64,000 bases of DNA from Bacteroidota bacterium. GTDB taxonomy: Bacteria > Bacteroidota > Bacteroidia > B-17B0 > Aurantibacillaceae. The position numbers and the translations under genes were made by a program. The notes beneath the pieces were generated by a model. That model did not search any database. It saw only the letters and a list, made by a program, of their open reading frames with translations, and had not been told where the DNA came from. Location: positions 1 through 64,000 of the forward strand of contig JAFLBH010000001.1 in NCBI GenBank assembly GCA_017303905.1. Direction: 5' to 3'. Below, in pieces: positions 36,001-44,171 of the stretch (positions are counted from its first letter, which is position 1; each line of letters opens with the position of its first letter).

Positions 36001-37417
36001 ATTTAATTCCTGACGAAAATTCAAAGAGTTTACTTTCATCAAAATAATTCGCCATAATCTGTATTCCCATCGGTAATCCGTTACTGTGATTGCCACACGG
36101 AACAGAAATGGCAGGAACACCTGCAATATTTGCTTGCACAGTGAAAATATCTTCCAGATACATCTTGATAGGATCTGCGCTATTCTTCCCAAACTCAAAT
36201 GCCGTACCCGGTGTAGAAGGAGTAACTATAAAATCGTAATTCTTTAAAATCTCAAAAGTCTTTTCTTGCAATAACTTTCTTACTTTTTGCCCTTTGCTGT
36301 AATAAGCATCGTAATACCCTGCACTTAACACAAATGTTCCAAGCATAATACGTCGCTTTACTTCTTTACCAAAACCTTCGCTGCGTGATTTTTTATATGT
36401 ACTCTCCAAATCCGTTGCGTTTTGACTGCGGTAACCATAATGCACACCGTCAAATCGCGACAAATTAGAAGAAGCCTCAGCTGTAGTTAATACATAATAA
36501 ACCGGCACCAAATAATCTAAATATGGAAAATCAACCGCCTCTACTGTATGTCCGGCCGCTTTAAAATTCTCCAATTGTTTACTTACTGCTGACTTAACCT
36601 CTGGGTCCAGACCGTTAGCCTCTAAACAATCCTTTAAATAAGCGATTTTATATTTTTTACCTGAAGGTTTTATTTCATTAGAATAAGATGGAACCGGCTT
36701 TTGTGAAGCTGTACTGTCAAACTCATCAGCACCGGCAATAACTTCCATTACCAACGCTGCATCGGCCACTGTTTTAGTAATCGGACCAATTTGATCAAAG
36801 GATGAGGCATAAGCTATTAAGCCCCATCTCGAAACTCTGCCATATGTTGGCTTAAACCCAACAACGCCACAAAAAGAAGCAGGCTGACGAATAGAGCCTC
36901 CTGTATCTGATCCTAAAGCCACATGACATAATCCTGCAGCAACAGAAGCTGCAGCTCCTCCGGAAGAGCCACCGGGTACATACTTTTCGTTTAGCGGATT
37001 TAATACATTACCCTTCGATGAGTTTTCATTGCTACTTCCCATCGCGAATTCATCGCAATTCGTACGACCGATGATAATTGCATCTTCAGCGATTAAACGC
37101 TCAACCACAGTGGAAGAATAAAGTGATTCGAAACCTTCCAATATTTTTGACGATGCAGAAACCTTATGATTTTTATAACAGATGTTATCCTTTAAAGAAA
37201 CAACAACGCCCGCCAACTTTCCGGCATTACCCGATTTTATTTTTTCATCAACCTTCTTCGCTTGTTCTAAAGCATCCGCTTCAAATACTTCCAAATAAAT
37301 ATTGAGATTCTTTTTTGAAGCAATATGTTTCAATAAACCGCTTACCAAATCAACACAATTGGTTTTTCCGGCTTTTAAATCTTCCTTTAGCTGTGCTATG
37401 CTTGTAAAAGTGTACAT
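35999..37417 (-). CDS. gatA: Asp/Glu-tRNA amidotransferase subunit A
   Basis: A 472-residue amidase-signature enzyme that supplies ammonia from glutamine to GatB for conversion of Glu-tRNA(Gln) or Asp-tRNA(Asn). The Ser-cisSer-Lys triad regions are visible: VVSLKDNICYK (Lys near residue 71), then GGSSGGAAASVAAG and GSDTGGSIRQPASFCG. The C-terminus has TPSTPGTAFEFG and the VSVPCG-like AISVPCGN. Length is normal. gatB and gatC are not adjacent, as is common in Bacteroidota. The gene upstream on the same strand is tatA, with a terminator between them. Confidence 0.95.
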   Translation of the reverse strand: MYTFTSIAQLKEDLKAGKTNCVDLVSGLLKHIASKKNLNIYLEVFEADALEQAKKVDEKIKSGNAGKLAGVVVSLKDNICYKNHKVSASSKILEGFESLYSSTVVERLIAEDAIIIGRTNCDEFAMGSSNENSSKGNVLNPLNEKYVPGGSSGGAAASVAAGLCHVALGSDTGGSIRQPASFCGVVGFKPTYGRVSRWGLIAYASSFDQIGPITKTVADAALVMEVIAGADEFDSTASQKPVPSYSNEIKPSGKKYKIAYLKDCLEANGLDPEVKSAVSKQLENFKAAGHTVEAVDFPYLDYLVPVYYVLTTAEASSNLSRFDGVHYGYRSQNATDLESTYKKSRSEGFGKEVKRRIMLGTFVLSAGYYDAYYSKGQKVRKLLQEKTFEILKNYDFIVTPSTPGTAFEFGKNSADPIKMYLEDIFTVQANIAGVPAISVPCGNHSNGLPMGIQIMANYFDESKLFEFSSGIK

Positions 37418-37461
37418 CTTATTTTTTTCCGAGAATAATTAATCACGGTATTTTAAATAAT

Positions 37462-37494
37462 AAAGCGTCACTCTGTATAAAAGAGTGACGCTTT
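37462..37494 (-). terminator. Rho-independent terminator of tatA
   Basis: AAAGCGTCACTCT (37462-37474) and AGAGTGACGCTTT (37482-37494) form a 13-bp perfect stem with a 7-nt loop just downstream of tatA on the minus strand. The T tract after it is weak. Confidence 0.75.
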
Positions 37495-37510
37495 AATTTG
37501 AATCAAAAAA

Positions 37511-37702
37511 TTATTTTTTATCCGACTCAGCTGAGTCAACTCCTTTTGAAGCGTCTTTAAATTCTTTAACGCCGCGGCCTAAACCTTTCATTAACTCAGG
37601 TATTTTTTTGCCACCGAACATTAATAAAATGATAACCAAAATGATAATGATTTCCGGAGCACCAAGTCCGCCTAAAAATCCAAGAATAAGTGATGTTGTC
37701 AT
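37511..37702 (-). CDS. tatA: Twin-arginine translocase subunit TatA/TatE
   Basis: A 63-residue TatA-type protein. One transmembrane helix ([16 protein letters not shown]) is followed by the amphipathic helix [17 protein letters not shown] and a short acidic tail, the classic layout of the pore-forming Tat subunit. It works with TatC, which is not encoded in this window, to export folded proteins across the inner membrane. A TACCTTTA -7-like box lies upstream within 37703-37730 on the minus strand. Confidence 0.93.
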   Translation of the reverse strand: MTTSLILGFLGGLGAPEIIIILVIILLMFGGKKIPELMKGLGRGVKEFKDASKGVDSAESDKK

Positions 37703-37867
37703 CGTAATTAAATTAGATGCGTAAAGGTAACAATTTTTTACAATTACCTAAAATGTCTAAAAATCACTAACTTGCGGACATTATAGAGCTTTTTGACGGC
37801 ATAAACCGCTCTAAATAAGGCTCAAAGCACGAAGTAAAACCCAATTGAAATAACCAACATTTGTACC

Positions 37868-38272
37868 ATGCTTAAGAAAGTAGAACATATTGGCATTGCC
37901 GTTAAAAACCTTGAGAACTCAAATAACTTATTTGCGAAACTCTTTGGTAAGGATCATTATAAAGTTGAGAAAGTAGAGAGCGAAGGTGTTAGTACCAGTT
38001 TTTTTATGTTAGGCGAAACTAAGATTGAGCTATTGGAAGCGACTGATCCGGATAGTGCCATTGCAAAGTTTATTGAGAAGAAAGGTGAAGGCATCCATCA
38101 TATAGCTTATGAAGTTGAAGACATTTATGCGGAAATGGAGCGCTTAAAAAAAGAAGGATTTGAACTAATACATCAGCAACCAAAAGAAGGCGCGGATAAT
38201 AAATTGATTTGCTTTTTACATCCAAAAAGTACTAATGGTGTTTTGGTTGAACTGTGCCAGGAGCGAAAATAA
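37868..38272 (+). CDS. mce: Methylmalonyl-CoA epimerase
   Basis: A 134-residue vicinal-oxygen-chelate fold enzyme that interconverts (R)- and (S)-methylmalonyl-CoA for propionate metabolism. It has the metal ligands His7 in VEHIGIAVKNL and a second His in GEGIHHIAYEVEDI, with the KIELLEAT strand supplying the Glu-containing face. Length is typical. It stands alone between divergent tatA and convergent oxidoreductase genes. The start is very close to an AACATTTG element at 37856-37863, so the leader may be nearly absent. Confidence 0.93.
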   Translation: MLKKVEHIGIAVKNLENSNNLFAKLFGKDHYKVEKVESEGVSTSFFMLGETKIELLEATDPDSAIAKFIEKKGEGIHHIAYEVEDIYAEMERLKKEGFELIHQQPKEGADNKLICFLHPKSTNGVLVELCQERK

Positions 38273-38274
38273 TT

Positions 38275-39609
38275 TTACTTTGCTCCAAAAACATTAAACG
38301 ACTTAGAAGTTAATGTTCCTAACATGGCATGTAAAGGATGCTTTGGATTTCCCTCGACTTGGGAAATGATTTTTTCCATCGCTTTTAATAATGGGGGATT
38401 TTCTTCATCATACACATCGCCTTGCAAAAATTTCAAAACATCTAAACGGTATTCGGGCGTATCTACGAAATAGGTGAATAAAATATTTAAGCGGTAATAC
38501 ATTTGAATAAACCGATACCAATTATTTACGCCGCGTTTTAAGGTACTCTCATAATTTGCAAAAGAACTTTTCTCGTAATTATTGTTTTGCAATGCTTTGA
38601 TTATATCTACGGATGCAAATCGTGCGCTATTTAAGGCAATACTTACTCCACTTGAAAAAATCGGATCCACAAAACGTGCAGCATCACCGATCAATACCAA
38701 ATTATCCTTCACTAATTCAGTCATCGCGTAACTGTAATCTGCTTCAACTGTAAAATCCCGTATCTGCTTTGCTTTCTTTAACTCAGCCAAAAGCTCAGGT
38801 CGTAATTCTGCACACTCCCAAAAAAACTTTTCACGTCCTTCCTTTGTATTCGGAAAATTCTGTTTTTGACTTACTAATCCCACACTGGTAATTTCATCCG
38901 TTATTGGTATCTGCCACATCCATGAATTGGAAACAGGAATAAAATGTATATAGATAAAGTCAGGATCTTTAAACGCATTACGGTTAAATCCGCTGAACCA
39001 GGTATGTACCGCGCACTGATTAAAAACAGGGTCTTTTACTTTAATTTTTAATTTGTTTCCCATGAAGGTGTGTCGTCCGCTGGCGTCTACTAATATTTTA
39101 CAGCCAAATTTTTCTTCTTGCCCATCCTTCATTCTTACGCTTACATGTACATTTCTTTTATCAATAAAGTCAACATGAAAAACATCCGCCTCCTGAAAAG
39201 TTGATGCGCCCATTTCGGCAGCATGTTCTAACAATAATTGATCGAAACGCCCACGGTCAACATGATAGGTGTGTGGCTCATGTATATCTTTTTGCTTTCT
39301 CTCATTAAATAATATATCTACATCACTTCCCTTAAATTCTGCAAAATCATGATTGTAAATATTTGCCGAGTTATAGGTTGTCCAAGCAGCGCCAAACTTT
39401 TTCAAAAATCCCGCCGCTTCCATTTTTGGAAAGAAATTAAGATCATTGAACACGCGATTACTGGCGGGTACAAGCGATTCTCCTACATGCGGGCGAGGAA
39501 ATTTTTCTTTTTCAAATACGATACATGAAGCACCGGATCTAGCTATGTAACAAGCCATGGCACTTCCGGCCGGACCACCACCAATAATTATTACATCCGC
39601 TTGTTTCAT
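38275..39609 (-). CDS. Flavin-dependent halogenase-like FAD oxidoreductase
   Basis: A 444-residue FAD enzyme related to flavin-dependent halogenases and geranylgeranyl-reductase-like proteins. The FAD motif is IIGGGPAGSAMACYIARSG at residues 8-26. VGESLVPASN follows near residue 43, the stretch that aligns with GExxxP of halogenases, and LIGDAARFVDPIFSSGV binds FAD later. The halogenase WxWxIP motif is present as SWMWQIP near residue 228. These motifs support a halogenase-type fold; a halogen-handling Lys cannot be placed with confidence. It is the last gene of a six-gene operon with RimB, RimK and an AstE-like enzyme, starting 2 nt after the AstE-like gene stop. Confidence 0.78.
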   Translation of the reverse strand: MKQADVIIIGGGPAGSAMACYIARSGASCIVFEKEKFPRPHVGESLVPASNRVFNDLNFFPKMEAAGFLKKFGAAWTTYNSANIYNHDFAEFKGSDVDILFNERKQKDIHEPHTYHVDRGRFDQLLLEHAAEMGASTFQEADVFHVDFIDKRNVHVSVRMKDGQEEKFGCKILVDASGRHTFMGNKLKIKVKDPVFNQCAVHTWFSGFNRNAFKDPDFIYIHFIPVSNSWMWQIPITDEITSVGLVSQKQNFPNTKEGREKFFWECAELRPELLAELKKAKQIRDFTVEADYSYAMTELVKDNLVLIGDAARFVDPIFSSGVSIALNSARFASVDIIKALQNNNYEKSSFANYESTLKRGVNNWYRFIQMYYRLNILFTYFVDTPEYRLDVLKFLQGDVYDEENPPLLKAMEKIISQVEGNPKHPLHAMLGTLTSKSFNVFGAK

Positions 39610-39611
39610 GA

Positions 39612-40559
39612 TTAATCTTCCATCCCTAAATGAATGAGGGCATCTCCTTCATTCACTATTGGTTGGTTATTTATTCCTACTATATAGGCATCAACAGGTG
39701 AAAGGATTTTATGTTCAATTTCACCGAATGGATTACATATCACACCCAATAAATCATCTTTGCGCACATGTGCACCATTATTCGCATTCATATGAAACAA
39801 ACCGCTCGCCTTAGCGCGAATCCATGAATCACGAATTACTTTTACATGCGGATTATTGGGAATCTCCATTGAAATCATTTGATGTGATTTCATTAAGCGT
39901 AAACAGCCATTAATCCCTTCGTTGATGGATAAATAATCAAAGCGCATACTTTCACCACCTTCAAAAACAAGAATAGGTTTATTCTTTTTAGCGGCTTCCT
40001 TTCTTAATGTTCCTTCACGGTATTTGCTATCAATAATCAGTGGAGCTGAAAACTTTTCTGCTATGGATAAATTTTCAGGGAAATCGAATACGCAACGAAT
40101 TTGAGGATAGTTGCTGATCTTCGCTCCACCTGTATGAAAGTCAACACCGAAATCAATAAGCGGAATAATATGCCTCATTAAATCGTAAGCAATTCTGCTT
40201 CCTAAAGAACCATTTTTACTTCCGGGAAAACAACGATTCAAATCACGTCCATCGGGTAAATCGCGTGTTGAATATAAAAAAGAAACAATGTTAATGACAG
40301 GAATAGCGATGATGGTTCCGCGTTTTAAATTCACCACTTCTTCATGATTCACTAACCTGCGGATAATTTCAACACCATTGGTTTCTTCACCGTGCATACC
40401 CGCACTAAACATAATGGTTGGTCCCGGATTTACGCTTCGAATAACATGAACAGGAATTTTAATATATGATTTGGTGTGCAACTCGTAAGAGTTTAGCACC
40501 ACTGTTTTATTTTCTCCTGCCGATACTTGCTGACCGTTTATGGTAATGGTTTCCTGCAT
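39612..40559 (-). CDS. Succinylglutamate desuccinylase/aspartoacylase-family zinc hydrolase
   Basis: A 315-residue M14-like zinc hydrolase. Zinc ligands are visible in SAGMHGEETNG (His56, Glu59) and in the DFHTGG segment near residue 147. GRDLNRCFPG is the substrate-binding Arg/Asn region, and FEGGESMRFD lies near the catalytic Glu. The last ~70 residues form a barrel-like C-terminal domain. Members deacylate N-acyl amino acids or trim peptides. It lies 2 nt after rimK, and this rimB-rimK-AstE-like order recurs in many marine Bacteroidota and Proteobacteria by my recollection. That suggests it acts on the same glutamyl-modified target, but this is inference. Confidence 0.83.
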   Translation of the reverse strand: MQETITINGQQVSAGENKTVVLNSYELHTKSYIKIPVHVIRSVNPGPTIMFSAGMHGEETNGVEIIRRLVNHEEVVNLKRGTIIAIPVINIVSFLYSTRDLPDGRDLNRCFPGSKNGSLGSRIAYDLMRHIIPLIDFGVDFHTGGAKISNYPQIRCVFDFPENLSIAEKFSAPLIIDSKYREGTLRKEAAKKNKPILVFEGGESMRFDYLSINEGINGCLRLMKSHQMISMEIPNNPHVKVIRDSWIRAKASGLFHMNANNGAHVRKDDLLGVICNPFGEIEHKILSPVDAYIVGINNQPIVNEGDALIHLGMED

Positions 40560-40561
40560 AC

Positions 40562-41458
40562 CTATTCGCCGGGCTTATTAAACTCGTTACGCTCAACATA
40601 CTCAATTATTTTTCCGGCAATATCCAATCCGGTAGCGCCTTCAATTCCCTCTAATCCCGGAGATGAATTCACCTCCATGACTAATGGTCCACGTGAACTT
40701 TGTAACAAATCCACACCGGCGATTCCCAAACCTAATTTCTTTGCCGCTTTAATGGCAGTTGCTCTTTCTTCCGGTGTCAGGTTTATAACGGTCGCCGTCC
40801 CTCCCCTATGCAAATTACTTCTGAATTCACCTTCACGCGCCTGACGCTTCATCGCACCAACAACTTGTCCGTCTACAATAAATACACGCAAATCGGCGCC
40901 GCCGGCTTCTTTAATAAATTCCTGCACCAACATGTTCGCTTCTAATTTCAAAAACGCTTCAATAACTGATTTAGCTGCTTTTTGATTTTCCGCCAAAATC
41001 ACACCAATGCCTTGAGTACCTTCCAATAATTTCACTACGCAAGGAGCGCCACCAATTGCATCGATTACGCTATCAATATCTTTATCCTTTGGTGAAGACG
41101 CAAAAGCTGTTTTAGGAATTCCTAAGCCTGCTCGTGCTAAAATTTGCAAGCTGCGTAATTTATCACGTGAACGAACTAAGGCTTGTGACTCAACAGCTGT
41201 AAATATTTTCATCATTTCAAACTGACGAACAACGGCTGAACCATAGAAAGTAGCAGATGCACCAATCCGTGGTATCACCGCATTAATATCAGTCACTTCT
41301 TTTCCGCCATAATAAATATGTGGACGACCCTGTTCGATAACCAGAACGCATTTCATATGATCGAGCAATAACATTTCATGGCCACGCCTTTCACCTGCTT
41401 CCAAAATACGTTTGGTAGAATACAGATTTTTATTTCGAGATAATACAGCTATTTTCAT
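40562..41458 (-). CDS. rimK: RimK-type ATP-grasp glutamate ligase
   Basis: A 298-residue ATP-grasp ligase that adds glutamate residues to the C-terminus of ribosomal protein S6 or a similar acceptor. N-terminal [18 protein letters not shown], the [19 protein letters not shown] block and the ATP-binding [15 protein letters not shown] are typical. The Mg site is in [14 protein letters not shown] with the ATGLDIAG tail. Length and sequence match bacterial RimK closely. It lies 10 nt downstream of the RimB-like gene. Whether the substrate is S6, which is not encoded here, cannot be told. Confidence 0.93.
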   Translation of the reverse strand: MKIAVLSRNKNLYSTKRILEAGERRGHEMLLLDHMKCVLVIEQGRPHIYYGGKEVTDINAVIPRIGASATFYGSAVVRQFEMMKIFTAVESQALVRSRDKLRSLQILARAGLGIPKTAFASSPKDKDIDSVIDAIGGAPCVVKLLEGTQGIGVILAENQKAAKSVIEAFLKLEANMLVQEFIKEAGGADLRVFIVDGQVVGAMKRQAREGEFRSNLHRGGTATVINLTPEERATAIKAAKKLGLGIAGVDLLQSSRGPLVMEVNSSPGLEGIEGATGLDIAGKIIEYVERNEFNKPGE

Positions 41459-41468
41459 AATGAGTTAA

Positions 41469-41939
41469 TCAAATATAATCGTTTAATGATTTTTTAATTC
41501 GTTGTCCATTAATGTGTATTTTATTGACATCTACAATAAACTTACCTTTTAGTAATCGTCGTCCTATTAAAACAGGATAGCGCATGTTTTCGCGATCGCT
41601 TAAGGAAAGTGTGGTTAAAATATTTTTCTTTCCGATTTTCACACGTGTTTTAATAATGTAACGTTCCTCCATTTCACCGAAAGAGTTTTTGATTTTCTTT
41701 CTGTAAAATTCAGAAAACTCGTGTACTTGCTCCGAATACTCGGGATGTGTGTTATCTAATAACTTAAAACATAAAACCTGCTTACCATTCGCTGTTTTAA
41801 GTTGAATGTCTTTGCAATGAATAGCTGAAGTATAGGCGCCGGTATCAATTTTTGCTTCAATTGAAAATAATTTAAGTTGAGGAAAATCCACAAACTCTCG
41901 TCGGCCAATCAACCTAATTTTATTTTTTTTGAGCGCCAT
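41469..41939 (-). CDS. RimB-like retropepsin-fold (ATP-dependent zinc protease) protein
   Basis: A 156-residue protein of the RimB/putative ATP-dependent zinc protease family, which has a retropepsin-like aspartyl protease fold. The active-site loop is IDTGAYTSAIHC with Asp32-Thr33-Gly34. LSDRENMRYPVLIGRRLLKGKF is the second conserved block. In Pseudomonas RimB is a partner that activates or trims RimK-modified ribosomal protein S6. It is transcribed 10 nt before rimK and 21 nt after the DAO-type oxidoreductase gene. Confidence 0.86.
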   Translation of the reverse strand: MALKKNKIRLIGRREFVDFPQLKLFSIEAKIDTGAYTSAIHCKDIQLKTANGKQVLCFKLLDNTHPEYSEQVHEFSEFYRKKIKNSFGEMEERYIIKTRVKIGKKNILTTLSLSDRENMRYPVLIGRRLLKGKFIVDVNKIHINGQRIKKSLNDYI

Positions 41940-41960
41940 TCGCTATGGTAAAAGCTGGCT

Positions 41961-43019
41961 TTAATTTACAAAAAATTGATTAAACCGGGCAATATCCACC
42001 TCTTTATTCAGATTTTTATTCAGTGTTATGTGTTCTATCAAATGATTCGCGAAAAAAGGAGCCAGCATAACGCCTTTCGTGCCCATTCCGTTAAAAACAT
42101 ACACGCTTTTAAATGCCGGATGAGAGCCCAAAACCGGTCGACGATCAATAACGGAAGGTCTAACGCCGGCTTCATGACGGATTACAACACCTTCTAATTC
42201 CGTGATTCGGTTCAATTTACTCAACAACTCCTGTTTTCCCTCTTCAGTAGGAGAATCAGATAAATCATTCCAATTGTAGGTAGCGCCCACCTTAAATAAA
42301 TTATTCTCCAAAGGCATGATGAATGCGTTCTTATTGAGGATATCCCTCTCTAATTTTAAATCATCCATTTGCAGCGTTAAAACCTCTCCCTTAGCCGGTT
42401 TCATTGGGATGTATTTAAATAAAGGATTCTTACTGATTAAATGTCCCTCACAAAAAACGATATGTTTTGTTTCAATGTTTTTGTATTGCATGGTCGAGGG
42501 AGAAAACGCCGAAAAATCAAATTTCTCCGGAAGATACATTCCCGTCGATTGTAAATGCTTTGTGACAGCACTTAAAAATAAAGGTAAATTCAAATTACCG
42601 GCATTTAGCACCTTTGCATAACCAACATCTAGCAACTTAATAGTTTTTGGTAATCCATTTTGAGAAATTTCTTTATCTAAATAATTCGACATATCAGCCG
42701 ATGCTTTTTTAAACCAAAGATTGACTTCTTGCAATTCACTGAATAATTTGATAATGTTTCGGTGATGTAATAATTGAACTCCAAATTTTTTCTCCTGGGC
42801 TTGGTAAAATTCAAGCATGACAGGAAGAATTTCATCGGCCATCCAGCTTTTTGTAAGACGCTTAAACACCACAGGATTCCATATGCCCGCAGCAACACGG
42901 GAACAAGAAGACCCATTTGGCTCATCAATTACAATAACGTTAAATCCTTTCTCAATAAGTTGTAATGACAGAACGGAACCTGCCAAACCTTGTCCAACGA
43001 TTATAAAGTCTGTTTTAAT
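41961..43019 (-). CDS. DAO-type FAD oxidoreductase, non-canonical start
   Basis: A flavoprotein of the D-amino-acid oxidase/glycine oxidase superfamily, 352 residues if it begins at ATT 43019. Reading upstream in frame, no ATG, GTG or TTG precedes the FAD motif: a TAA at 43047-43045 blocks further extension. The FAD-binding stretch IIVGQGLAGS lies directly after ATT AAA ACA GAC. A TTG at 42986 falls inside the motif and would destroy it. Later segments, GMGTKGVMLAPFFA and the RHEAGVRPSVIDRRPVLG block, are family features. It starts 1-2 nt after the stop of the upstream barrel gene, so translation may be coupled to it. The substrate is unknown. Confidence 0.78.
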   Translation of the reverse strand: MKTDFIIVGQGLAGSVLSLQLIEKGFNVIVIDEPNGSSCSRVAAGIWNPVVFKRLTKSWMADEILPVMLEFYQAQEKKFGVQLLHHRNIIKLFSELQEVNLWFKKASADMSNYLDKEISQNGLPKTIKLLDVGYAKVLNAGNLNLPLFLSAVTKHLQSTGMYLPEKFDFSAFSPSTMQYKNIETKHIVFCEGHLISKNPLFKYIPMKPAKGEVLTLQMDDLKLERDILNKNAFIMPLENNLFKVGATYNWNDLSDSPTEEGKQELLSKLNRITELEGVVIRHEAGVRPSVIDRRPVLGSHPAFKSVYVFNGMGTKGVMLAPFFANHLIEHITLNKNLNKEVDIARFNQFFVN

Positions 43020-43020
43020 T

Positions 43021-43638
43021 TTACTTTGGTTTGGTTTTAAAACCTCTTTTTATGCCGCGATAAGCACCTGAAAAAAAGAACACCACTCTGGCTCCGGCCT
43101 GCTTTTGCTCAGCCGAGATATCACCGAATAATTCGATACCCAATCCTACATCATACTTGATTTTATAAACTGCAGAAAGGCACATGTAACCACCCAACAC
43201 ATTATGCGATTGAATGGTGGTAACGCCGGCTGTATCCGTCGTGCCGGTCACAAAATAGGAATAAGAAGGGCCAATAAAGCCGGCTAGATTGTATTTTTCT
43301 CTTTCGATACGATAGCCATAACAGAGATGGCCTTGTAAATTATTATTTCTTAAAAAATCATCGCCGCTCATAATCACTCCTACTTGAAAATACTCGCGCT
43401 GAAGATGAAACTGAAAATCAACATTAATATAACTTTGGTCGATTCGCCTGACATCCGAAAAACCCTTTCCGAAACCAAAAGTTAAATAATTGTTGTATTT
43501 ACGATAGCGTTTACTGTCATAGACAATTTCTTCTTTCCGGTTATAAGGTAAAGTATCGCGTTGAGCCGACAAGTCGGCAAAACAGATTAAGAAAAAAAAT
43601 ATGACAATAATCCTTTTCAATACTGCTAATTTACGCAC
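43021..43638 (-). CDS. Outer-membrane beta-barrel-like protein of unknown function
   Basis: A ~205-residue exported protein. After a signal peptide (IVIFFFLICFADLSAQ) the sequence alternates polar and hydrophobic residues in beta-hairpin-like stretches (YLTFGFGKGFSDV, INVDFQFHLQREYFQVGVIM, LGIELFGDISAEQ), as in small outer-membrane barrels. The C-terminus is basic (KRGFKTKPK). The frame opens with GTG 43638, but the TTG at 43620 gives a more typical signal peptide start (MKRIIVIFF). It is the first gene of the minus-strand operon that runs down to 38275. No named family is recognised. Confidence 0.62.
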   Translation of the reverse strand: MRKLAVLKRIIVIFFFLICFADLSAQRDTLPYNRKEEIVYDSKRYRKYNNYLTFGFGKGFSDVRRIDQSYINVDFQFHLQREYFQVGVIMSGDDFLRNNNLQGHLCYGYRIEREKYNLAGFIGPSYSYFVTGTTDTAGVTTIQSHNVLGGYMCLSAVYKIKYDVGLGIELFGDISAEQKQAGARVVFFFSGAYRGIKRGFKTKPK

Positions 43639-43658
43639 TATCCAATAATTATTCTAAG

Positions 43659-43666
43659 TATATTTG
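43659..43666 (+). promoter_or_regulatory. -7 box (TATATTTG) for the lipoprotein gene at 43674
   Basis: A perfect TAnnTTTG match ending 7 nt before the ATG. It lies in the short divergent intergenic region 43639-43673. Confidence 0.5.
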
Positions 43667-43673
43667 TAATAAT

Positions 43674-44171
43674 ATGAGAACCTTCGCAATAATTTCTTTT
43701 TTTGCTTTATTATTTGCAGGATGCAATAATGAATCGGAAATTATAAAGAATTTGACACCACAAAATAAGATAACCTCCTGGATTGAAGGAAAATATTTAT
43801 TTAACGATGGAGATACCGGTTTTTATTTCGAAGAATGGAGCAAGAAAGACAGCACTGAATATATTGGAAAAGGGTTTTATTTAACCAGGGATTATGTTGA
43901 CACTTTGTTTCAAATGAAGATGCGTTTGCTTCTGGATTCAAAAAAGACAACAATGTTTTACGATGTAAAAGGTCAAAATGAAAATAAGGAAACCGAATTT
44001 GTTTTAACTAACAATACCGACAATAAATTTGTCTTTGAAAATCCATTCAGAGATTTTCCATCAATAATGGAGTATCGTTTATTAGGAGATACACTTATCG
44101 AAGTAACCGAGCGCGGTTTCGTCAATAACAAAGAAAAAATCAGACACTTCAGCCTTACTAAAATTGATTAG
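43674..44171 (+). CDS. DUF6265-like lipoprotein
   Basis: A 165-residue lipoprotein: the signal ends in LLFAGC with Cys17. The mature part starts with a helical stretch and then SWIEGKYLFND, a motif that resembles DUF6265 proteins (typically WLxGxW...E.W...), followed by beta-strands including FEEWSKKDSTEYIGKGFY and the C-terminal HFSLTKID. The function is unknown. It is transcribed alone and its 3' end overlaps the convergent outer-membrane protein gene by 4 nt. Confidence 0.68.
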   Translation: MRTFAIISFFALLFAGCNNESEIIKNLTPQNKITSWIEGKYLFNDGDTGFYFEEWSKKDSTEYIGKGFYLTRDYVDTLFQMKMRLLLDSKKTTMFYDVKGQNENKETEFVLTNNTDNKFVFENPFRDFPSIMEYRLLGDTLIEVTERGFVNNKEKIRHFSLTKID

